42,394 nt of DNA, from NCBI GenBank assembly GCA_003696955.1, contig RFGU01000012.1, forward strand, positions 1 through 42,394, read 5' to 3'. A program made the position numbers and the translations under genes. Source of the DNA: Deltaproteobacteria bacterium (lineage in GTDB: Bacteria > Myxococcota_A > Polyangia > Nannocystales > Nannocystaceae). The notes beneath the pieces are model-generated. The model searched no databases. It was not told where the DNA came from and saw only the letters and a list, made by a program, of their open reading frames with translations. Of this stretch, positions 20,302 through 32,219 are shown piece after piece (the first letter of the stretch is position 1; each line of letters begins with the position of its first letter).

Positions 20302-23300
20302 TCAGGGCTGGCGGGCGCGGCGCTTGGCGTGGGCCTCGGCCCAGCCCCGGGTGGAGAAGACCCACAGCACCTTGGTGCCCTCGAGTTCGTCGTCCTCGCG
20401 CGCGTGGATCTCGATTCGATTCGCTCCCGGCGCGAGGGGGACCTCCGTCTCGAACGAGAGGTCCGCGTCGCTGGGGTCGTCCGCCGCGCGGTAGAAGACC
20501 TTGTCCCCCCCCTCGAAGCGGTCCTCGATGGGGTTGTAGACCGTGACGTAGACGTCCCGGACGGCCCGGTCGTCGGTGGCGCGGCCCCGGATCCGCACGT
20601 GATTGGCATCGGTGCGAAGGGGCACGTCGTCGATCTCGACGCGTGGGGGGGTGATCGAGAGGATCGTCTCGGCCTTCACCTTGCGCGAGCGGCCGCCTCC
20701 TTCCGTCACGTCCGAACGTCGAACGAAGCCGAGGCGGCCGTTCCATCGGACGCGGATAGCGTCGCCGAATGCACCGGTGGCGCGCAACGTCGCCGGCGCT
20801 TCGAGCCTTGCGACGGGGCGCAGGAGGTCCGCCGACGCGAAGATCGTACCGCCTGCCCCGACTTCGACGGCGCGCGGTGCCGACGCCGTATCGGCCGGGG
20901 GCGCTTCTTCGGCGACCGGCATGCGTAGGCGCTCGACGAGGACCTCGGCCACCTTGTTGTCCGAGACCAGGATCCGGAATTCGGCCGTACCTCCCTTCGG
21001 CATCTCGCGCAATTCCAGGTCGAGGGTGGCCGTCTTCTGGGCGTTCTTCTCGATGGTCTCGAGGCGCTCGCGGCCGGTGTGGAGGAAGACCGGACTGCCC
21101 GAGCGGTTGCGTAACGTCACCCACGTGTCGATGGCGTCGCCGAGACCGCGGTTGCGGACGTCGACGCGAAGCTGGACGCGTTCACCCACCTGCAGGCGTC
21201 CGTCGCCGTTGCCCCGGATCTCCTTGCCGAGGGCGGGATCGTCGACGATCTGGTAGCCCACCGCGAAGGCGGGACGGGCGAGCCCCTTGGCCACGATGTC
21301 GAAGTAGGTGGCGCTGCCCGGGGCGGTGGTGACGTCCTGGGCCGCATGGACCGAAAACAGCACGCGATCCATGTGGGAGCGCTCGTGCTCGGCGACCGCC
21401 ACCTCGATGCTCTGGGTGCGCGTTTCGCCGGGCTCGATGCGACCGAAGAGGAACTCGCGCTCGTCGAGGTAGGGGTCGTCGCTGTCGGTGATGGCGCGGA
21501 CACGGTACGCCGGTGCTTGGCTTACGTTGGTCACCGCAAGGGTCACCTTCGAGGTCTTGCCGGCCTCGACCGTGACGGTGGGAGCGTCGCCGAGGATGTC
21601 CGTGCCGTCCGTCAGGACGGCGCGAAGCGCGACCTGCCCGCCCGCGGAAGCCTGTGGTGGCGGCGCCCAGTCGATGCCCACCGCGGCGAGGCTGTCGACG
21701 ATGCGCTTTTCTTCGCTGGCCGCGAGGTTGCGGATCGTGGGGGCGAGGCGTCCGGGATCGACCGGGGCCGTGGGCGGGGGCAGGGTGAGGGCGACCGTGG
21801 CTCCGATGCGGATCTCGGGGTCTTCGAGCAGCATGCGGGCACGCGCTGCGTCCCCGCTCTTGTCGTCCTTGGGGCCCTTCGACTCCGCTCCCTCGGAGCC
21901 GGGTGCGAGGTAGTAGAGGGGCGGAAGGTCCGTTCGCTGCGTCGCGGCTTGGTTCATGCCGGTGATCGCGCGGCGAAAGTCCGCCTCCCGGAGACGGGCG
22001 AATCGCCGCATGCCGAAGTACTCGACGTGGTCCTTGCCGATGTACGCAGGGACGGTGGTGACGTGGGGGGTCACGCCGACGCCCTGGATCGACACGTCAC
22101 CCGCAACGAGGTACTGGGCAATGGTCAGCTTGAGGGCCAGCTCGTCCTCACCGTAGCGCCGCTCGTAGAGGGCCTGAACGGTACCCTTGCCGAAGGTCTG
22201 CCGGCCGAGGACCACGGCACGGCCGAGGTTGGCCAGGCTCCCGGCGACGATCTCCGACGCGCTCGCGGAGAATTGATCGACCAGGACGACCAAGGGCACG
22301 GGATCGAAATCGTAGCGCTCGCTGGCGTAGGACTCGTCCCGGGCGTCCGGGTCGCGGCCCACCGTGGCCACGATCATGCCGCTCGAGAGGAAGGTGTCGG
22401 CGACGGCCACCGCCGAGGCGAGCAGGCCGCCCGGATTACCGCGCAGGTCGAGGACCAGTGCGCGCACCTGTTCCCGACGAAACGCCTCGAGCTTGTCGTG
22501 CAGCTCCCGCGGCGTCGTCTGGGCGAAGTTCCGCGGAATCTGGACGACGCCGACCTTCTGGGGCGTTCCGTCGCCCCCCGGGACTTCCACCACGGTGCCG
22601 ACCACGCTGTCGAGCTTGATGATGGCGCGGGTGATGTCGAGGCGCTTGGGCTTGGGCAGCCCCTCGCGCATCACGTAGACGCTCACCGTGGTCCCCGGTG
22701 GCCCACGCAGGAGCTTGACGGCTTCGTCCAAGGTCATCGTCACGGTCGAGTCGCCGTCGATCTGGACGATCCGATCGCCCGGCCGCATGTCCACGCGACT
22801 TGCGGGATTGCCGTCGATGACCCGCAGGACCGTGATGAAACCCTCGCGCATGCCGATCTCGATGCCCAGGCCGCCGAAGCTCCCCTGGGTGCTCGTCTTC
22901 ATGTCCTCGAAGACGCGCGGAGGCAGCAACATGGAATGCGGATCGAGGGTTGCCAGCGCACCGTTGACCACCGCGTATTCGACCTCCCGGGCGCGGTCCT
23001 CGTCGAGGTGGGCATGTTCGCGCACGAAGGAGAGCACGTCGGCGACCACCAGTCCCACGTCCCACAAGGCGACGTCCGGCGGGAGATCGAAGGTGCGCTC
23101 GGCGGTCGAGACGCGCACCCTCGCGGATCGACCGTCGTCCCGCAAGGAGACGATGACCTCGGGCACCTGGCGCTCGACCTCCTCAAGGGCGGCCGCGATC
23201 ATCTCCTCCGGACGGATCCGGTCCGGATCGAGGTAGTTGCGCGCCACGTTCCACAGCGACCAGTCGAGCACCCGTAGGCTCGGAACCCCGCGCGAAGCCG

Positions 23301-23448
23301 CCGCCCGCGTCGTCGCAGCCGCTTTCGGGCTACGGGAGCGGGCGCCGGCGGCATCGAGGGCGAAGAGCCCCATCGCGCCCGAGACGGTGCCGCACAGCAC
23401 GAGCAGGGGAACCTGTCGGGAGCCCAGCCGGAACTTGCGTGGGAGCAC
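20302..23448 (-). CDS. S41-family PDZ protease with large C-terminal extension
   Basis: A 1048-residue envelope protease of the carboxyl-terminal-processing (CtpA/Prc) type, more than twice the length of a minimal CtpA. A short N-terminal hydrophobic segment ([19 protein letters not shown]) should export or anchor it. A helical region leads to the PDZ domain ([20 protein letters not shown] to about 310). The protease domain has the Ser in FSASASE (Ser396 by spacing) and the general-base Lys421 in TFGKGTVQ. Residues from about 545 to the end form an extension with Ig-like or CARDB-like beta domains, an SH3-like stretch ([17 protein letters not shown]) and a last beta domain. The start is GTG 23448: a TACCCT hexamer lies 8 nt upstream. 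It faces clpX and diverges from the RpoH-like gene. Confidence 0.9.
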   Translation of the reverse strand: MLPRKFRLGSRQVPLLVLCGTVSGAMGLFALDAAGARSRSPKAAATTRAAASRGVPSLRVLDWSLWNVARNYLDPDRIRPEEMIAAALEEVERQVPEVIVSLRDDGRSARVRVSTAERTFDLPPDVALWDVGLVVADVLSFVREHAHLDEDRAREVEYAVVNGALATLDPHSMLLPPRVFEDMKTSTQGSFGGLGIEIGMREGFITVLRVIDGNPASRVDMRPGDRIVQIDGDSTVTMTLDEAVKLLRGPPGTTVSVYVMREGLPKPKRLDITRAIIKLDSVVGTVVEVPGGDGTPQKVGVVQIPRNFAQTTPRELHDKLEAFRREQVRALVLDLRGNPGGLLASAVAVADTFLSSGMIVATVGRDPDARDESYASERYDFDPVPLVVLVDQFSASASEIVAGSLANLGRAVVLGRQTFGKGTVQALYERRYGEDELALKLTIAQYLVAGDVSIQGVGVTPHVTTVPAYIGKDHVEYFGMRRFARLREADFRRAITGMNQAATQRTDLPPLYYLAPGSEGAESKGPKDDKSGDAARARMLLEDPEIRIGATVALTLPPPTAPVDPGRLAPTIRNLAASEEKRIVDSLAAVGIDWAPPPQASAGGQVALRAVLTDGTDILGDAPTVTVEAGKTSKVTLAVTNVSQAPAYRVRAITDSDDPYLDEREFLFGRIEPGETRTQSIEVAVAEHERSHMDRVLFSVHAAQDVTTAPGSATYFDIVAKGLARPAFAVGYQIVDDPALGKEIRGNGDGRLQVGERVQLRVDVRNRGLGDAIDTWVTLRNRSGSPVFLHTGRERLETIEKNAQKTATLDLELREMPKGGTAEFRILVSDNKVAEVLVERLRMPVAEEAPPADTASAPRAVEVGAGGTIFASADLLRPVARLEAPATLRATGAFGDAIRVRWNGRLGFVRRSDVTEGGGRSRKVKAETILSITPPRVEIDDVPLRTDANHVRIRGRATDDRAVRDVYVTVYNPIEDRFEGGDKVFYRAADDPSDADLSFETEVPLAPGANRIEIHAREDDELEGTKVLWVFSTRGWAEAHAKRRARQP

Positions 23449-23456
23449 GAGACGGT

Positions 23457-23462
23457 AGGGTA
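23457..23462 (-). promoter_or_regulatory. -10 element of S41 protease gene, leaderless type
   Basis: On the minus strand TACCCT ends exactly 8 nt before the GTG start at 23448, which would place the transcription start at or next to the first base of the gene. No good -35 is visible at 16-18 bp. The same TACCNT-N8-GTG arrangement occurs at 32211 and 33585. Confidence 0.4.
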
Positions 23463-23556
23463 GCAGCCCGTACGGCCCTTCGCCGCGGCGATCGACGAGG
23501 ATCGACGGCCTACAAAGATGCGCGGCCGCTCGCCCCGTTTGCGGCCTCGGCGCACG

Positions 23557-23586
23557 TTGCACCCATCGCGCGGGGAGCGGTAGGTT
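23557..23586 (+). promoter_or_regulatory. Promoter of rpoH-like gene
   Basis: TTGCAC (23557-23562) and TAGGTT (23581-23586) are separated by 18 bp. The predicted start near 23593 is about 5 nt before ATG 23598, so the transcript is nearly leaderless. This vegetative-type element lies in the 149-bp divergent gap shared with the S41 protease gene. Confidence 0.5.
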
Positions 23587-23597
23587 GCGACGGTCGC

Positions 23598-24773
23598 ATG
23601 CCGGGACGAGACACGAAGGAGGGCGCTGCGAAGGACGCCCCGGAGACCACGACGGCGGCGCCATCGTCGAAGAAGCGCCGCAAAGGCCGTGGCCGAAGGT
23701 CCGTCCCGGCGGTCATCGATGCCGAGGTGGTGGAGCGGCCGGACCAAGAAGCCGCCGCACCGACGTCGGCCCCCGCCAAGACGGCCGATGCCACTGCGTC
23801 CGATACCGATCCGTTGGCGGAGGCGCCCGTCGTGTCGGACGAGGACCTCGATGCGCTCGCCGCCGAGGTGCTCGCCCATCGTCCCCACGCGGCGCCGGAG
23901 GGCACGGCCGCCTTGGCCCTGCGCGATCCCGTCTCGGCCTACATGGCCGAAGCGCGCCGCTATCCGCTGCTCACGCGGGAACAGGAGTACGCCCTTGCCG
24001 TCAAGTGGGTCGAAGAAGGCGATGCGGAGGCCGCCAAGGCGCTCATCACCTCGAATCTTCGGCTGGTCGTGAAGATCGCCTACGAGTACCGCAACGCCCA
24101 CCAGAGCCTGCTCGACCTCATCCAGGAGGGCAACGTCGGGCTGGTCAAGGCCGTGCAGAAATACGATCCATATCGCAACGTGCGCCTGTCGACGTACGCG
24201 GCGTGGTGGATCCGGGCCTACATCCTCAAGTACATCCTCAACAACTGGCGACTCGTCAAGCTCGGCACGACGCAGAACCAACGCAAGCTGTTCTTCAACC
24301 TCCGCAAGCAGAAGGCGGCCCTCGAGGCGGCCGGGATCGATCCGACGCCCGAGCGGATCGCCAAGGCGCTCGACGTCTCCAAGGAGGAGGTCGTGGAGAT
24401 GGAACGGCGCATGTCGGGCCCCGATGTCTCCCTCGATGCCAAGATCCGCTCGGACGACGAGGAGAGCCGTACGCGTCTCGATGCATTGGCGGACGAGGGG
24501 GCGGACCCGGACCGGGTGGTGGGCGACGCCGAGTTCCGCGAACTGCTCGATGCAAAGCTGCGAGCCTTCGGCGCCACCCTCGAGGGCCGGGAGGCCGAGA
24601 TCTTTCGCGAGCGCCTGCTGGCCGAAGATCCGATCACCTTGCAGGCCCTCGGCGATCGGTGGGGCGTAAGCCGCGAGCGCGCCCGCCAGATCGAAAAGCG
24701 CCTGCTCAAGCGCCTGCGCAAATACCTCCAGGACGAACTCGGCGAGGCCGTCGAGGTGTCGCTGAGCGAGTGA
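23598..24773 (+). CDS. rpoH: RpoH-family (sigma-32 type) sigma factor
   Basis: A 391-residue sigma factor. An N-terminal extension of about 110 residues, first Lys/Arg-rich ([10 protein letters not shown]) then acidic, precedes region 1.2 ([20 protein letters not shown]). Region 2 contains [20 protein letters not shown] and [20 protein letters not shown]. The RpoH box is present as QRKLFFNLR at 228-236, which separates heat-shock sigma factors from RpoD. Region 4.2 ends with [20 protein letters not shown]. It should direct RNA polymerase to heat-shock promoters. Its neighbours clpP, clpX, tig and an envelope protease fit that role. The extension is unusual for RpoH. The stop shares a base with the ATG of rsmI. 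The subfamily call rests on the RpoH box; a second RpoH paralogue in the genome is possible. Confidence 0.88.
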   Translation: MPGRDTKEGAAKDAPETTTAAPSSKKRRKGRGRRSVPAVIDAEVVERPDQEAAAPTSAPAKTADATASDTDPLAEAPVVSDEDLDALAAEVLAHRPHAAPEGTAALALRDPVSAYMAEARRYPLLTREQEYALAVKWVEEGDAEAAKALITSNLRLVVKIAYEYRNAHQSLLDLIQEGNVGLVKAVQKYDPYRNVRLSTYAAWWIRAYILKYILNNWRLVKLGTTQNQRKLFFNLRKQKAALEAAGIDPTPERIAKALDVSKEEVVEMERRMSGPDVSLDAKIRSDDEESRTRLDALADEGADPDRVVGDAEFRELLDAKLRAFGATLEGREAEIFRERLLAEDPITLQALGDRWGVSRERARQIEKRLLKRLRKYLQDELGEAVEVSLSE

Positions 24774-25630
24774 TGGGCGAAGGCCGCCTCGTCATCGTCG
24801 GCACGCCCATCGGAAACCGGGGTGACCTGTCGCCGCGGGCTCGGCGCGCCATCGAGGAGGCGGACGTCGTCTATTGCGAGGACACACGGAGCCTGCGTCG
24901 GTTACTGCCCGACGTCGAGCGACTGCCACCGCGGATCAGTTGCCACAAGGACAACGAGGCCGTTCGGGTGGACCGACTGCTCGAGGATCTCGCCGCCGGG
25001 CGGACGGTGGCCTACGTCTGCGAAGCGGGCATGCCGGGGATCCGTGACCCTGGGATGCGTCTGGTACGGGCGGCGAAGGCGGCGGGTTTTCCCGTCGACG
25101 TGGTGCCCGGCCCCTCGGCGGTGACCTGTGCCCTCGCCCATGCGGGGGCGGAGGGGCCGTTCGTGTTCCTGGGCTTCGCTCCGCGCAAGGGGACGGCGCG
25201 GGCGGCCTTCTTGGGCGACCTCGCCGGGCGCCGGGAGACCGCGGTCGTCTTCGAGGCCGGCAATCGCCTGCCGAAGCTGCTTCGGGATCTTGCGGCGGTC
25301 GTTCCAGCCCCGGATCTGCGCCGCGTCGTCGTCGCCCGGGAGCTGACGAAGCTGCACGAAGAGGTCGTCGAGGGGACGTTGCTCGAACTGACCGAGGTGT
25401 TCGACGGCGAGGTCCGCGGCGAGGTCACGCTGGTCGTGACACCCGCGGAGGGACCGAGATCGGCCCCGGAACCGGCCCACACCGTGGCGCGCGCCGTGCT
25501 CGACGCGTTGACCGATCCCGATCTTCGACCGCGCGCACGGGCGAAGCGGATCGCCGAGCTTGCCGGATTGCCGGCGGACGAGGTGTACCGGCGCCTCGCA
25601 GCCACGGGCGACGATCCCGACGCTTCATGA
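24773..25630 (+). CDS. rsmI: 16S rRNA (cytidine-2'-O)-methyltransferase RsmI
   Basis: A 285-residue SAM-dependent tetrapyrrole-methylase-fold enzyme that methylates the 2'-O of C1402 in 16S rRNA. Family motifs are LVIVGTPIGNRGDLSPRARR at the N-terminus, VYCEDTRSLRRLL, the SAM-loop CEAGMPGIRDPGMRLV, VVPGPSAVTCALAHAG and FLGFAPRKG. The usual RsmI reading is SDAGTPxISDPG, so Glu-Ala-Gly-Met-Pro is a small variation. Length is typical. The ATG shares its A with the TGA of the sigma factor gene, so the two are coupled; a GTG at 24770 is the only nearby alternative. It converges with the gene ending at 25787. Confidence 0.92.
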   Translation: MGEGRLVIVGTPIGNRGDLSPRARRAIEEADVVYCEDTRSLRRLLPDVERLPPRISCHKDNEAVRVDRLLEDLAAGRTVAYVCEAGMPGIRDPGMRLVRAAKAAGFPVDVVPGPSAVTCALAHAGAEGPFVFLGFAPRKGTARAAFLGDLAGRRETAVVFEAGNRLPKLLRDLAAVVPAPDLRRVVVARELTKLHEEVVEGTLLELTEVFDGEVRGEVTLVVTPAEGPRSAPEPAHTVARAVLDALTDPDLRPRARAKRIAELAGLPADEVYRRLAATGDDPDAS

Positions 25631-25658
25631 GGGGCATACGTCGCAGTCACGGTCGGGT

Positions 25659-25675
25659 GAGCCGGGCCGCGGCTC
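25659..25675. terminator. Small hairpin between convergent genes
   Basis: GAGCCG (25659-25664) and CGGCTC (25670-25675) form a 6-bp stem with a 5-nt loop in the 156-bp gap between the ends of rsmI and the minus-strand gene. There is no T-run in either direction, so this is only a candidate shared terminator. Confidence 0.25.
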
Positions 25676-25786
25676 CTCCGTTGGGCACCGGCGCACGCCA
25701 CGTCGGGGCCGTCTCGGACGGTTCGTCCGCCTCGCGCCCGGACCGGCGCGCCCCGAGGACGCAGTGCTCGGATGGCGTGAGCCGGT

Positions 25787-26767
25787 TCAGCCGCCGGAGA
25801 AGGCCTTGATCGCCTTGGGGCTCAGGGTCTTCGCCGTGAACAGGTAGACGTCGATGCCGTCCCGAACGGTGTAGCCGGCAGCTTCGAGCCGGCTGCGGGT
25901 GGCCGCGGCGACCTCGAGGAAGGCCGCGTAGGCAGCGCCCGTCGGGCGCGGGTCGTAGGGGACCTGCTTGTCCAAGATCGCGGCCTGCTTGAGCCAGAAC
26001 GTCGGGCGGACCAGCACGTGGTCGTCGGGCCGGGCGAGGGCGAGGAAGAGGCTCGCCACCGTCCAGGACGGGCGGGGCTCTTCGGGCATGGCAGCGACGA
26101 CCCGGTCGAAGGCCTCGGCGGGATCGGCATCCCCGTGGATCGCATCGAAGACGGCCTGGACGAAAGCAGCGCGCCGTTCTTCGGGCATGTCCGTGATCTG
26201 CGCCTTCTCCGTGAAGTGGAGCAGGCTCTTGATCGGCTTGAGGAGGCTCTCGAGATCGCGATAGAGCTCCGCGGAGCGCCCGGCATCGAGGAGGTCCTTC
26301 ATGCGGCCTTCGGACAGGAGATCTTGGGCCTGGGCGATGGCGGCGGCGAGCTTCTTGGGGGGCTTGCCCGCTACGAGACCGCGTTCCTTGCCGGCCAGCG
26401 CCGGGTCGTCGAATCCCCCGGGATAGAGTTGCTCGAAGATCCTCAGCTGGATCGGCCACGACACGGGGGCCTTGCGGCCGGACGAGGCGCGCTTGGACTT
26501 GCGGGCCGCGCGTCCGCGGGCCGCCTGTTGCGCCGCCTGCTTCTCGCGCAGCTCGGAGTCGAGGCGTTCCTTCTCGGCGTCTTCGAGGGCGACCTCCTCG
26601 AGGTGATCCCAGTGGGAGGCGTGGATGTTGCGGACCTTGTCGTCCTCCCACAGGATCTCACGCTTGTTGTCCGCTTCCCGCAGGAGGGTGCCGCGCCCCC
26701 ACTCGCGCATCTTGCGGTGCAAAAAGATCTTGGGCTCGGTTTTTTCTTCGTCTCGGACCAGCGACAT
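25787..26767 (-). CDS. Protein of unknown function, basic linker and helical domain
   Basis: A 326-residue cytoplasmic protein with no signal or membrane segment. The N-terminal 55 residues (IFLHRKMREWGRGTLLREAD, then ILWEDDKVRNIHASHWDHLE) look like a small beta-barrel of the kind that follows helicase or nuclease domains, though this is only a pattern resemblance. A Lys/Arg/Ala-rich linker occupies about 60-105. The rest is mostly helical, with a motif IQLRIFEQLYPGGFDDPAL near 110 and WTVASLFLALARPDDHVLVRPTFWLK near 240. I do not recognise a named family. ATG 26767 was chosen because upstream residues look non-coding. A TAGCTT hexamer ends 13 nt before it. Confidence 0.75.
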   Translation of the reverse strand: MSLVRDEEKTEPKIFLHRKMREWGRGTLLREADNKREILWEDDKVRNIHASHWDHLEEVALEDAEKERLDSELREKQAAQQAARGRAARKSKRASSGRKAPVSWPIQLRIFEQLYPGGFDDPALAGKERGLVAGKPPKKLAAAIAQAQDLLSEGRMKDLLDAGRSAELYRDLESLLKPIKSLLHFTEKAQITDMPEERRAAFVQAVFDAIHGDADPAEAFDRVVAAMPEEPRPSWTVASLFLALARPDDHVLVRPTFWLKQAAILDKQVPYDPRPTGAAYAAFLEVAAATRSRLEAAGYTVRDGIDVYLFTAKTLSPKAIKAFSGG

Positions 26768-26950
26768 GGGCGGGACGGGAAAGCTATCACGGTCGCGGGC
26801 CGGCGCGCAGGTCGCCCCTGCGAGTCCACCGAATCGGTCGTGGGGCAGGCGGGGCAACGCCGCAGCCGCGGGCGCAGCCGCAGGGTGCGCAAACAGCGTA
26901 CGACGACTTCCAGCCGCCCTCCCGCCGCCGGACGCCGGGCGCCCGGCCGC

Positions 26951-28408
26951 TCAGAAGGTGAGCAGGAAGTTGAGGTACGGATAGACGTCGATGACGTCGG
27001 CCACCACGTAGCGCCGGCCGACGTTGTCGATGATGTCGCGGCGCAGTGGGTTGACTTCGTTCGTATTCGGATCGACGCGGTCGTTGCCGTCCTTGTCGTC
27101 GCCTCGATCGGTGAACGTGATGAAGTGACGGGTGTCGGTTCGCAACCGTGTACCCACCATCATCCTCGCGTACTTGCCCATGTGGACGTTGAGCGCGAGG
27201 TTCATGCCGAAGGTGGCGTAGTCCTGGAGATCCGTGATGCCGTTGAACTTGACGCAGGTCGCGCCCCCTTGGCTCGCGGCCTGCAGGTAGGCATCGGTGT
27301 CGCCCGGGGCATTCTCGGCCGCCGCGACGGCCGCCGCCGGGTCGCATCGCCCCGGTCCTGCCGGATCGGCCTTGCCCACCAGGGCGGGGCTGTCGGCGAA
27401 GATCTGCCACATCTCGCTGTAGCCCCGGCCGCCGTAGTGGAGCTCCGCAAGGCCCTGCACGAAGATCGAGACCTTCTGACTCTTGGCCTTGCGCTCCCAG
27501 GGTACGATCTCGGCACCTACGGTCACCCCCGCCGTGGACTGGGGGTTCACCATGTCCTGGCTGCCCACCGACAACTTCTGGAACTGGCTGCCGGAGGCGC
27601 GCAGGGCCTGCCGCCAGTAGGCGGTGAAGAACGGCTCGAGGAAGCGGTAGCGGCGGCTCAGCGCCGTCCAGACGCCGAGTTCGTGGATCCTCCGGCCGAC
27701 CCGCTTGTTGCCGTCGGGCTCCCCCGTCTCGATCTCGCGGGAGAAGGTCATCACCCGGCCCACCGCGAACCGCCCCTCGAGGCCGAGGATCCAGTTCGGC
27801 AGGTGGGAGAACCGGCGTTGGGACATGATCCCGAACTTCAACCCCACGTGGAGCTGGTCGAGGCCGCGCCGCACGGGGCCGGCGAAGATGCGCTCGGTAT
27901 CCGGGCTCGTGAACTGGCCGAACGGATTGCCCGTGTCGGTGGCGTCGAAGCCGTTGCGCGGCAAGATGCCGTCGCGGATCGTGGTGCTGTTGTCCTTGTT
28001 GACGCAGTTGGTGTCCGGAAACGCGCCGTCGTCGCCGAACACGCAGTCGTCCGCCCGTTGGTCGAAGGCGTACATCGACTGGTCGTAGGCGACGATGGGC
28101 AGCGCGGCGTAGACCGAGAAGTCGTGCCAGAATCCGAATTCCAGGCTCGGCGTGACGATGTGCCGCTGCTGCTGGAAGATGAGATCCTTGACCAGGCGGT
28201 TCTCCTGGTCGTTCGGGGCGCCCGTGTTCCACTCGCGCAGGATGGCGGCCCGCTTGAAATTGTAGTCGTAGGCGACGCCGAAGTGGAAGTCGAAGCGGTT
28301 CTCCTTCTCGAACGCCGTGGCCACTCGGGTGACCTCACCCGCCTGGGCCGGCTGCGCCATGCCGAGAAGGAGGCCCAAGGCCAGGGTCGAGCCAAGAAGC
28401 TTGCGCAT
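26951..28408 (-). CDS. Outer-membrane beta-barrel protein, function unknown
   Basis: A 485-residue exported protein. The signal peptide is MRKLLGSTLALGLLLGMAQP, ending near AQA. The mature part is rich in alternating hydrophobic/aromatic strands (FDFHFGVAYDYNFKRAAI, HIVTPSLEFGFWHDFSVYAA), with long Asp/Asn/Gly-rich loops, some holding cysteine pairs. It ends in YLNFLLTF, a C-terminal Phe typical of barrel proteins inserted by the BAM complex. I do not recognise the substrate. ATG 28408 has GAGG 8 nt upstream, and an in-frame GTG lies 9 nt further out. It has its own promoter at 28434-28463 and is not coupled to either neighbour. Confidence 0.82.
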   Translation of the reverse strand: MRKLLGSTLALGLLLGMAQPAQAGEVTRVATAFEKENRFDFHFGVAYDYNFKRAAILREWNTGAPNDQENRLVKDLIFQQQRHIVTPSLEFGFWHDFSVYAALPIVAYDQSMYAFDQRADDCVFGDDGAFPDTNCVNKDNSTTIRDGILPRNGFDATDTGNPFGQFTSPDTERIFAGPVRRGLDQLHVGLKFGIMSQRRFSHLPNWILGLEGRFAVGRVMTFSREIETGEPDGNKRVGRRIHELGVWTALSRRYRFLEPFFTAYWRQALRASGSQFQKLSVGSQDMVNPQSTAGVTVGAEIVPWERKAKSQKVSIFVQGLAELHYGGRGYSEMWQIFADSPALVGKADPAGPGRCDPAAAVAAAENAPGDTDAYLQAASQGGATCVKFNGITDLQDYATFGMNLALNVHMGKYARMMVGTRLRTDTRHFITFTDRGDDKDGNDRVDPNTNEVNPLRRDIIDNVGRRYVVADVIDVYPYLNFLLTF

Positions 28409-28433
28409 GCAGTGCACCTCGGGAGGTGAGGGT

Positions 28434-28463
28434 ACGCTACCAGCGCAGGGCGGGGCTCGTCAA
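28434..28463 (-). promoter_or_regulatory. Promoter of outer-membrane barrel gene
   Basis: On the minus strand, TTGACG (28463-28458) is followed after 18 bp by TAGCGT (28439-28434). The predicted start near 28427 gives a leader of about 20 nt that includes the GAGG ribosome-binding site. The rest of the gap, 28464-28660, shows no gene and no clear signal. Confidence 0.55.
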
Positions 28464-28660
28464 CAACGCCACGGCCGCAGGTGGCCGTCTACCGCTGCAA
28501 TCGGGGGCGATGTGGGGGCCGTTTCGCGGGCCGGGGCTCTTCCGTGACGGCCACCACGGGTGTGCGGGTGTGCAGGTACGTTGCGCTCGGTCGTGGCAGA
28601 CGAGGGGAGTGCCGGAGCGCAGGGCCGGGACCGCCGTCCGAAGTTCGAGGCGCCGCGCGT

Positions 28661-30123
<1,463 letters not shown>

Positions 30124-30127
<4 letters not shown>

Positions 30128-32211
30128 GAAGGCACCTTGGCCGAGGGTTCGGCACGGGGGGCGGGGCTCGAGACGGGCAGGACCACCGTGAAGACCGCGC
30201 CTTTCGGCGCGCGGTTGGCCGCTTCGATGCGCCCCCCGTGAGTTTCCACGATCCGTTGGCTGATGGGCAAGCCGAGACCCGTGCCCCCCGGTTTCGTGGT
30301 GTGGAACGGCACGAAGAGCTTGGGCAGTTCGTCGGCCGGGATCCCGGGGCCGTCGTCCTCGACGCGGATCTCGACGTTGGCGGGGGCGCCGCCTTCGCCG
30401 CCCACACGCCGCCCCGACACGCGGATCCGTGCCGAGGGGCCCCCGTGTTCGATGGCGTCTGCGGCGTTGAGCAGGAGGTTGTGGAAGACCTGGACCAGCG
30501 CATCGGCGTCCGCCCGGATGGACACTCCCTCGAGGCCGCCGAGGTCGAGGTCCACCCGATCCCGCACGGCGGGGGCGAGCAGGCGGACGGCGTGGTCGAG
30601 GACGTCCTTCGGGTCGACGGCGTCGCGGCGCGCCGAGAACGGCCGGGCGTACGTCAGGAATTGGGAGACGACCCGCCCGAGCCGATCCACCTCGTCGACG
30701 ATGATCTCGAAGAACTCCCGGTGGGACGGGGAGGTCGAGCCGTCGGCCTCGAGCACCTGCACGGCGCCCTTGATCGCGCCGAGGGGGTTGCGGATCTCGT
30801 GGGCGAGACCGGCGGCCATGGCCCCGAGGGCCGCGAGGCGGTCCCGCTCCTTGCGGGCCTCGTACGCGGCGGAGTTCTCGAGGGTCACGGCGGCCTGGGC
30901 CGCAACCTCGGCGAGCAGGGAGATCTCCTCCCGGGAGAACGGCTCGAGCATCCGCTCGTCGTCGACGAAGAGGACGCCGAGCAGGGTGTTGGGGTCGGAC
31001 GGCCGGACCATGGCGACCGCCACCGAGGCACCGTACTCCCGCAGGTGGTCGAGGATCCGGTCGAGTTCGACGGCTGCGGCCTGGGGGGCCCGTTCGCGCT
31101 GCCGCTCGAGGACGTCGCGCACCACGGCCCCCTTGGCGAGCAGGCGGCCGGCCAGGGGGCGGGCGACGGCCAGGTCGATGGCCGGCGGTGGGACCGGGCC
31201 CACGTACCCGGCCAGGACGAGCCTGCGCCCGGTACGGTCGAGCAGGTACACCGAGGCCCGCGTGACGCGGTTGCTCGCGGCCAGCTCCCGAAGCACCACG
31301 TCGGTCATCTCCTCGGGGGACAGGACCCGCTGGAGCGCCTGGCGCAGCCGCCGGAGGTTCGCCCGCAGGTGGACCCGGTCGCGAAAGAGCAGGGCCTCGA
31401 TGCGCGAGTCGATCTCGGTGCGGACCGGGTCGACCAACACGACCACGGCGAACGAGGCCACGGCCGCGTTGAACAGGAACAGGGCGCTGCCCCCCCGTTG
31501 GGGCACCCACGACAGCAGCAGGGCGTACAGCGCCGTCACCACCACCACCAGCACCGACAGCGAGAGGATGCGCCCGGCGACCTCGGGCAGGTCGAGCAAG
31601 CGCTCGCGCACGAGGGTCTGGGCCACGAAGTAGAGGTAGACGGCCGTGACCACCGGCCCCATGCCGAAGGCGCCCACGCTGCCGAAGGCGAGGGCGAGCA
31701 GGCTGGCGAAGTAGAGGTACCGCAGCCGCTCGGCCGTGGCCGTGCCCTCTCGCAGCCGTCCGGCCCGCCACAGGCGCTGCGCCGCGAGCAACAGCCCGAA
31801 CACGACGTATGCCCACACGAGGGGCGCGACCAGATCCCAGGCCGGCCGGGTCGCGAGGTCGGGTACGACGAGGCCGACGACGAGCACGACGAACAGTGCG
31901 ACCCCCAGCCCGACCCGCAGGCGGCCGGCGGCCCGCGAAGGTCGCGCGTTCAGGAAGCTCGAGAAGAAGCGGTCGGCGGCCGTGGGCAGCGACAGGCTCG
32001 TGACGTCGGCCAGCCACCCGAACAGGTGCACCCCCGAAAAGCCGAGGAAGAACCGGAACAGGTGGAAGGTCCCGAGGGCGAAGCAGAATGCGCCGAATCG
32101 CGCGAAGACTTCCCGCTGTCGGTCGCGCAGCACGACGCTCGAACCCACGGCGAAGGCCACGGTCGCGGCGAGCAACGAGCCCAGGCTCTCGCTGAGCGTG
32201 GCGCCGAACAC
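30124..32211 (-). CDS. Multi-pass membrane histidine kinase with GAF domain
   Basis: A 695-residue sensor kinase. The N-terminal third (about 1-250) has seven to eight hydrophobic segments, for example [32 protein letters not shown] and [24 protein letters not shown]-like domain covers about 290-440 ([20 protein letters not shown] to [11 protein letters not shown]). The HisKA domain has the phospho-acceptor His471 in [17 protein letters not shown]. The ATPase domain has N-box [12 protein letters not shown], the DDGPGIP box and [10 protein letters not shown]. The sensed signal is unknown. The membrane plus GAF layout resembles kinases that read lipid or respiratory state, but this is not specific. 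The start is GTG 32211, with a TACCAT -10 ending 8 nt upstream. It is divergent from the gene at 32262. Confidence 0.92.
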
Positions 32212-32219
32212 GTCCGTCG

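Noticed and set aside
21346-23277. 643-codon plus-strand frame across the S41 protease
   Set aside because: The opposite strand has catalytic and PDZ motifs; this frame has only His/Gly/Asp/Arg-rich noise.
26018-28429. 803-codon plus-strand frame across the unknown gene and the barrel gene
   Set aside because: It spans two minus-strand genes, one with a clear signal peptide and barrel C-terminus, and has no motif of its own.
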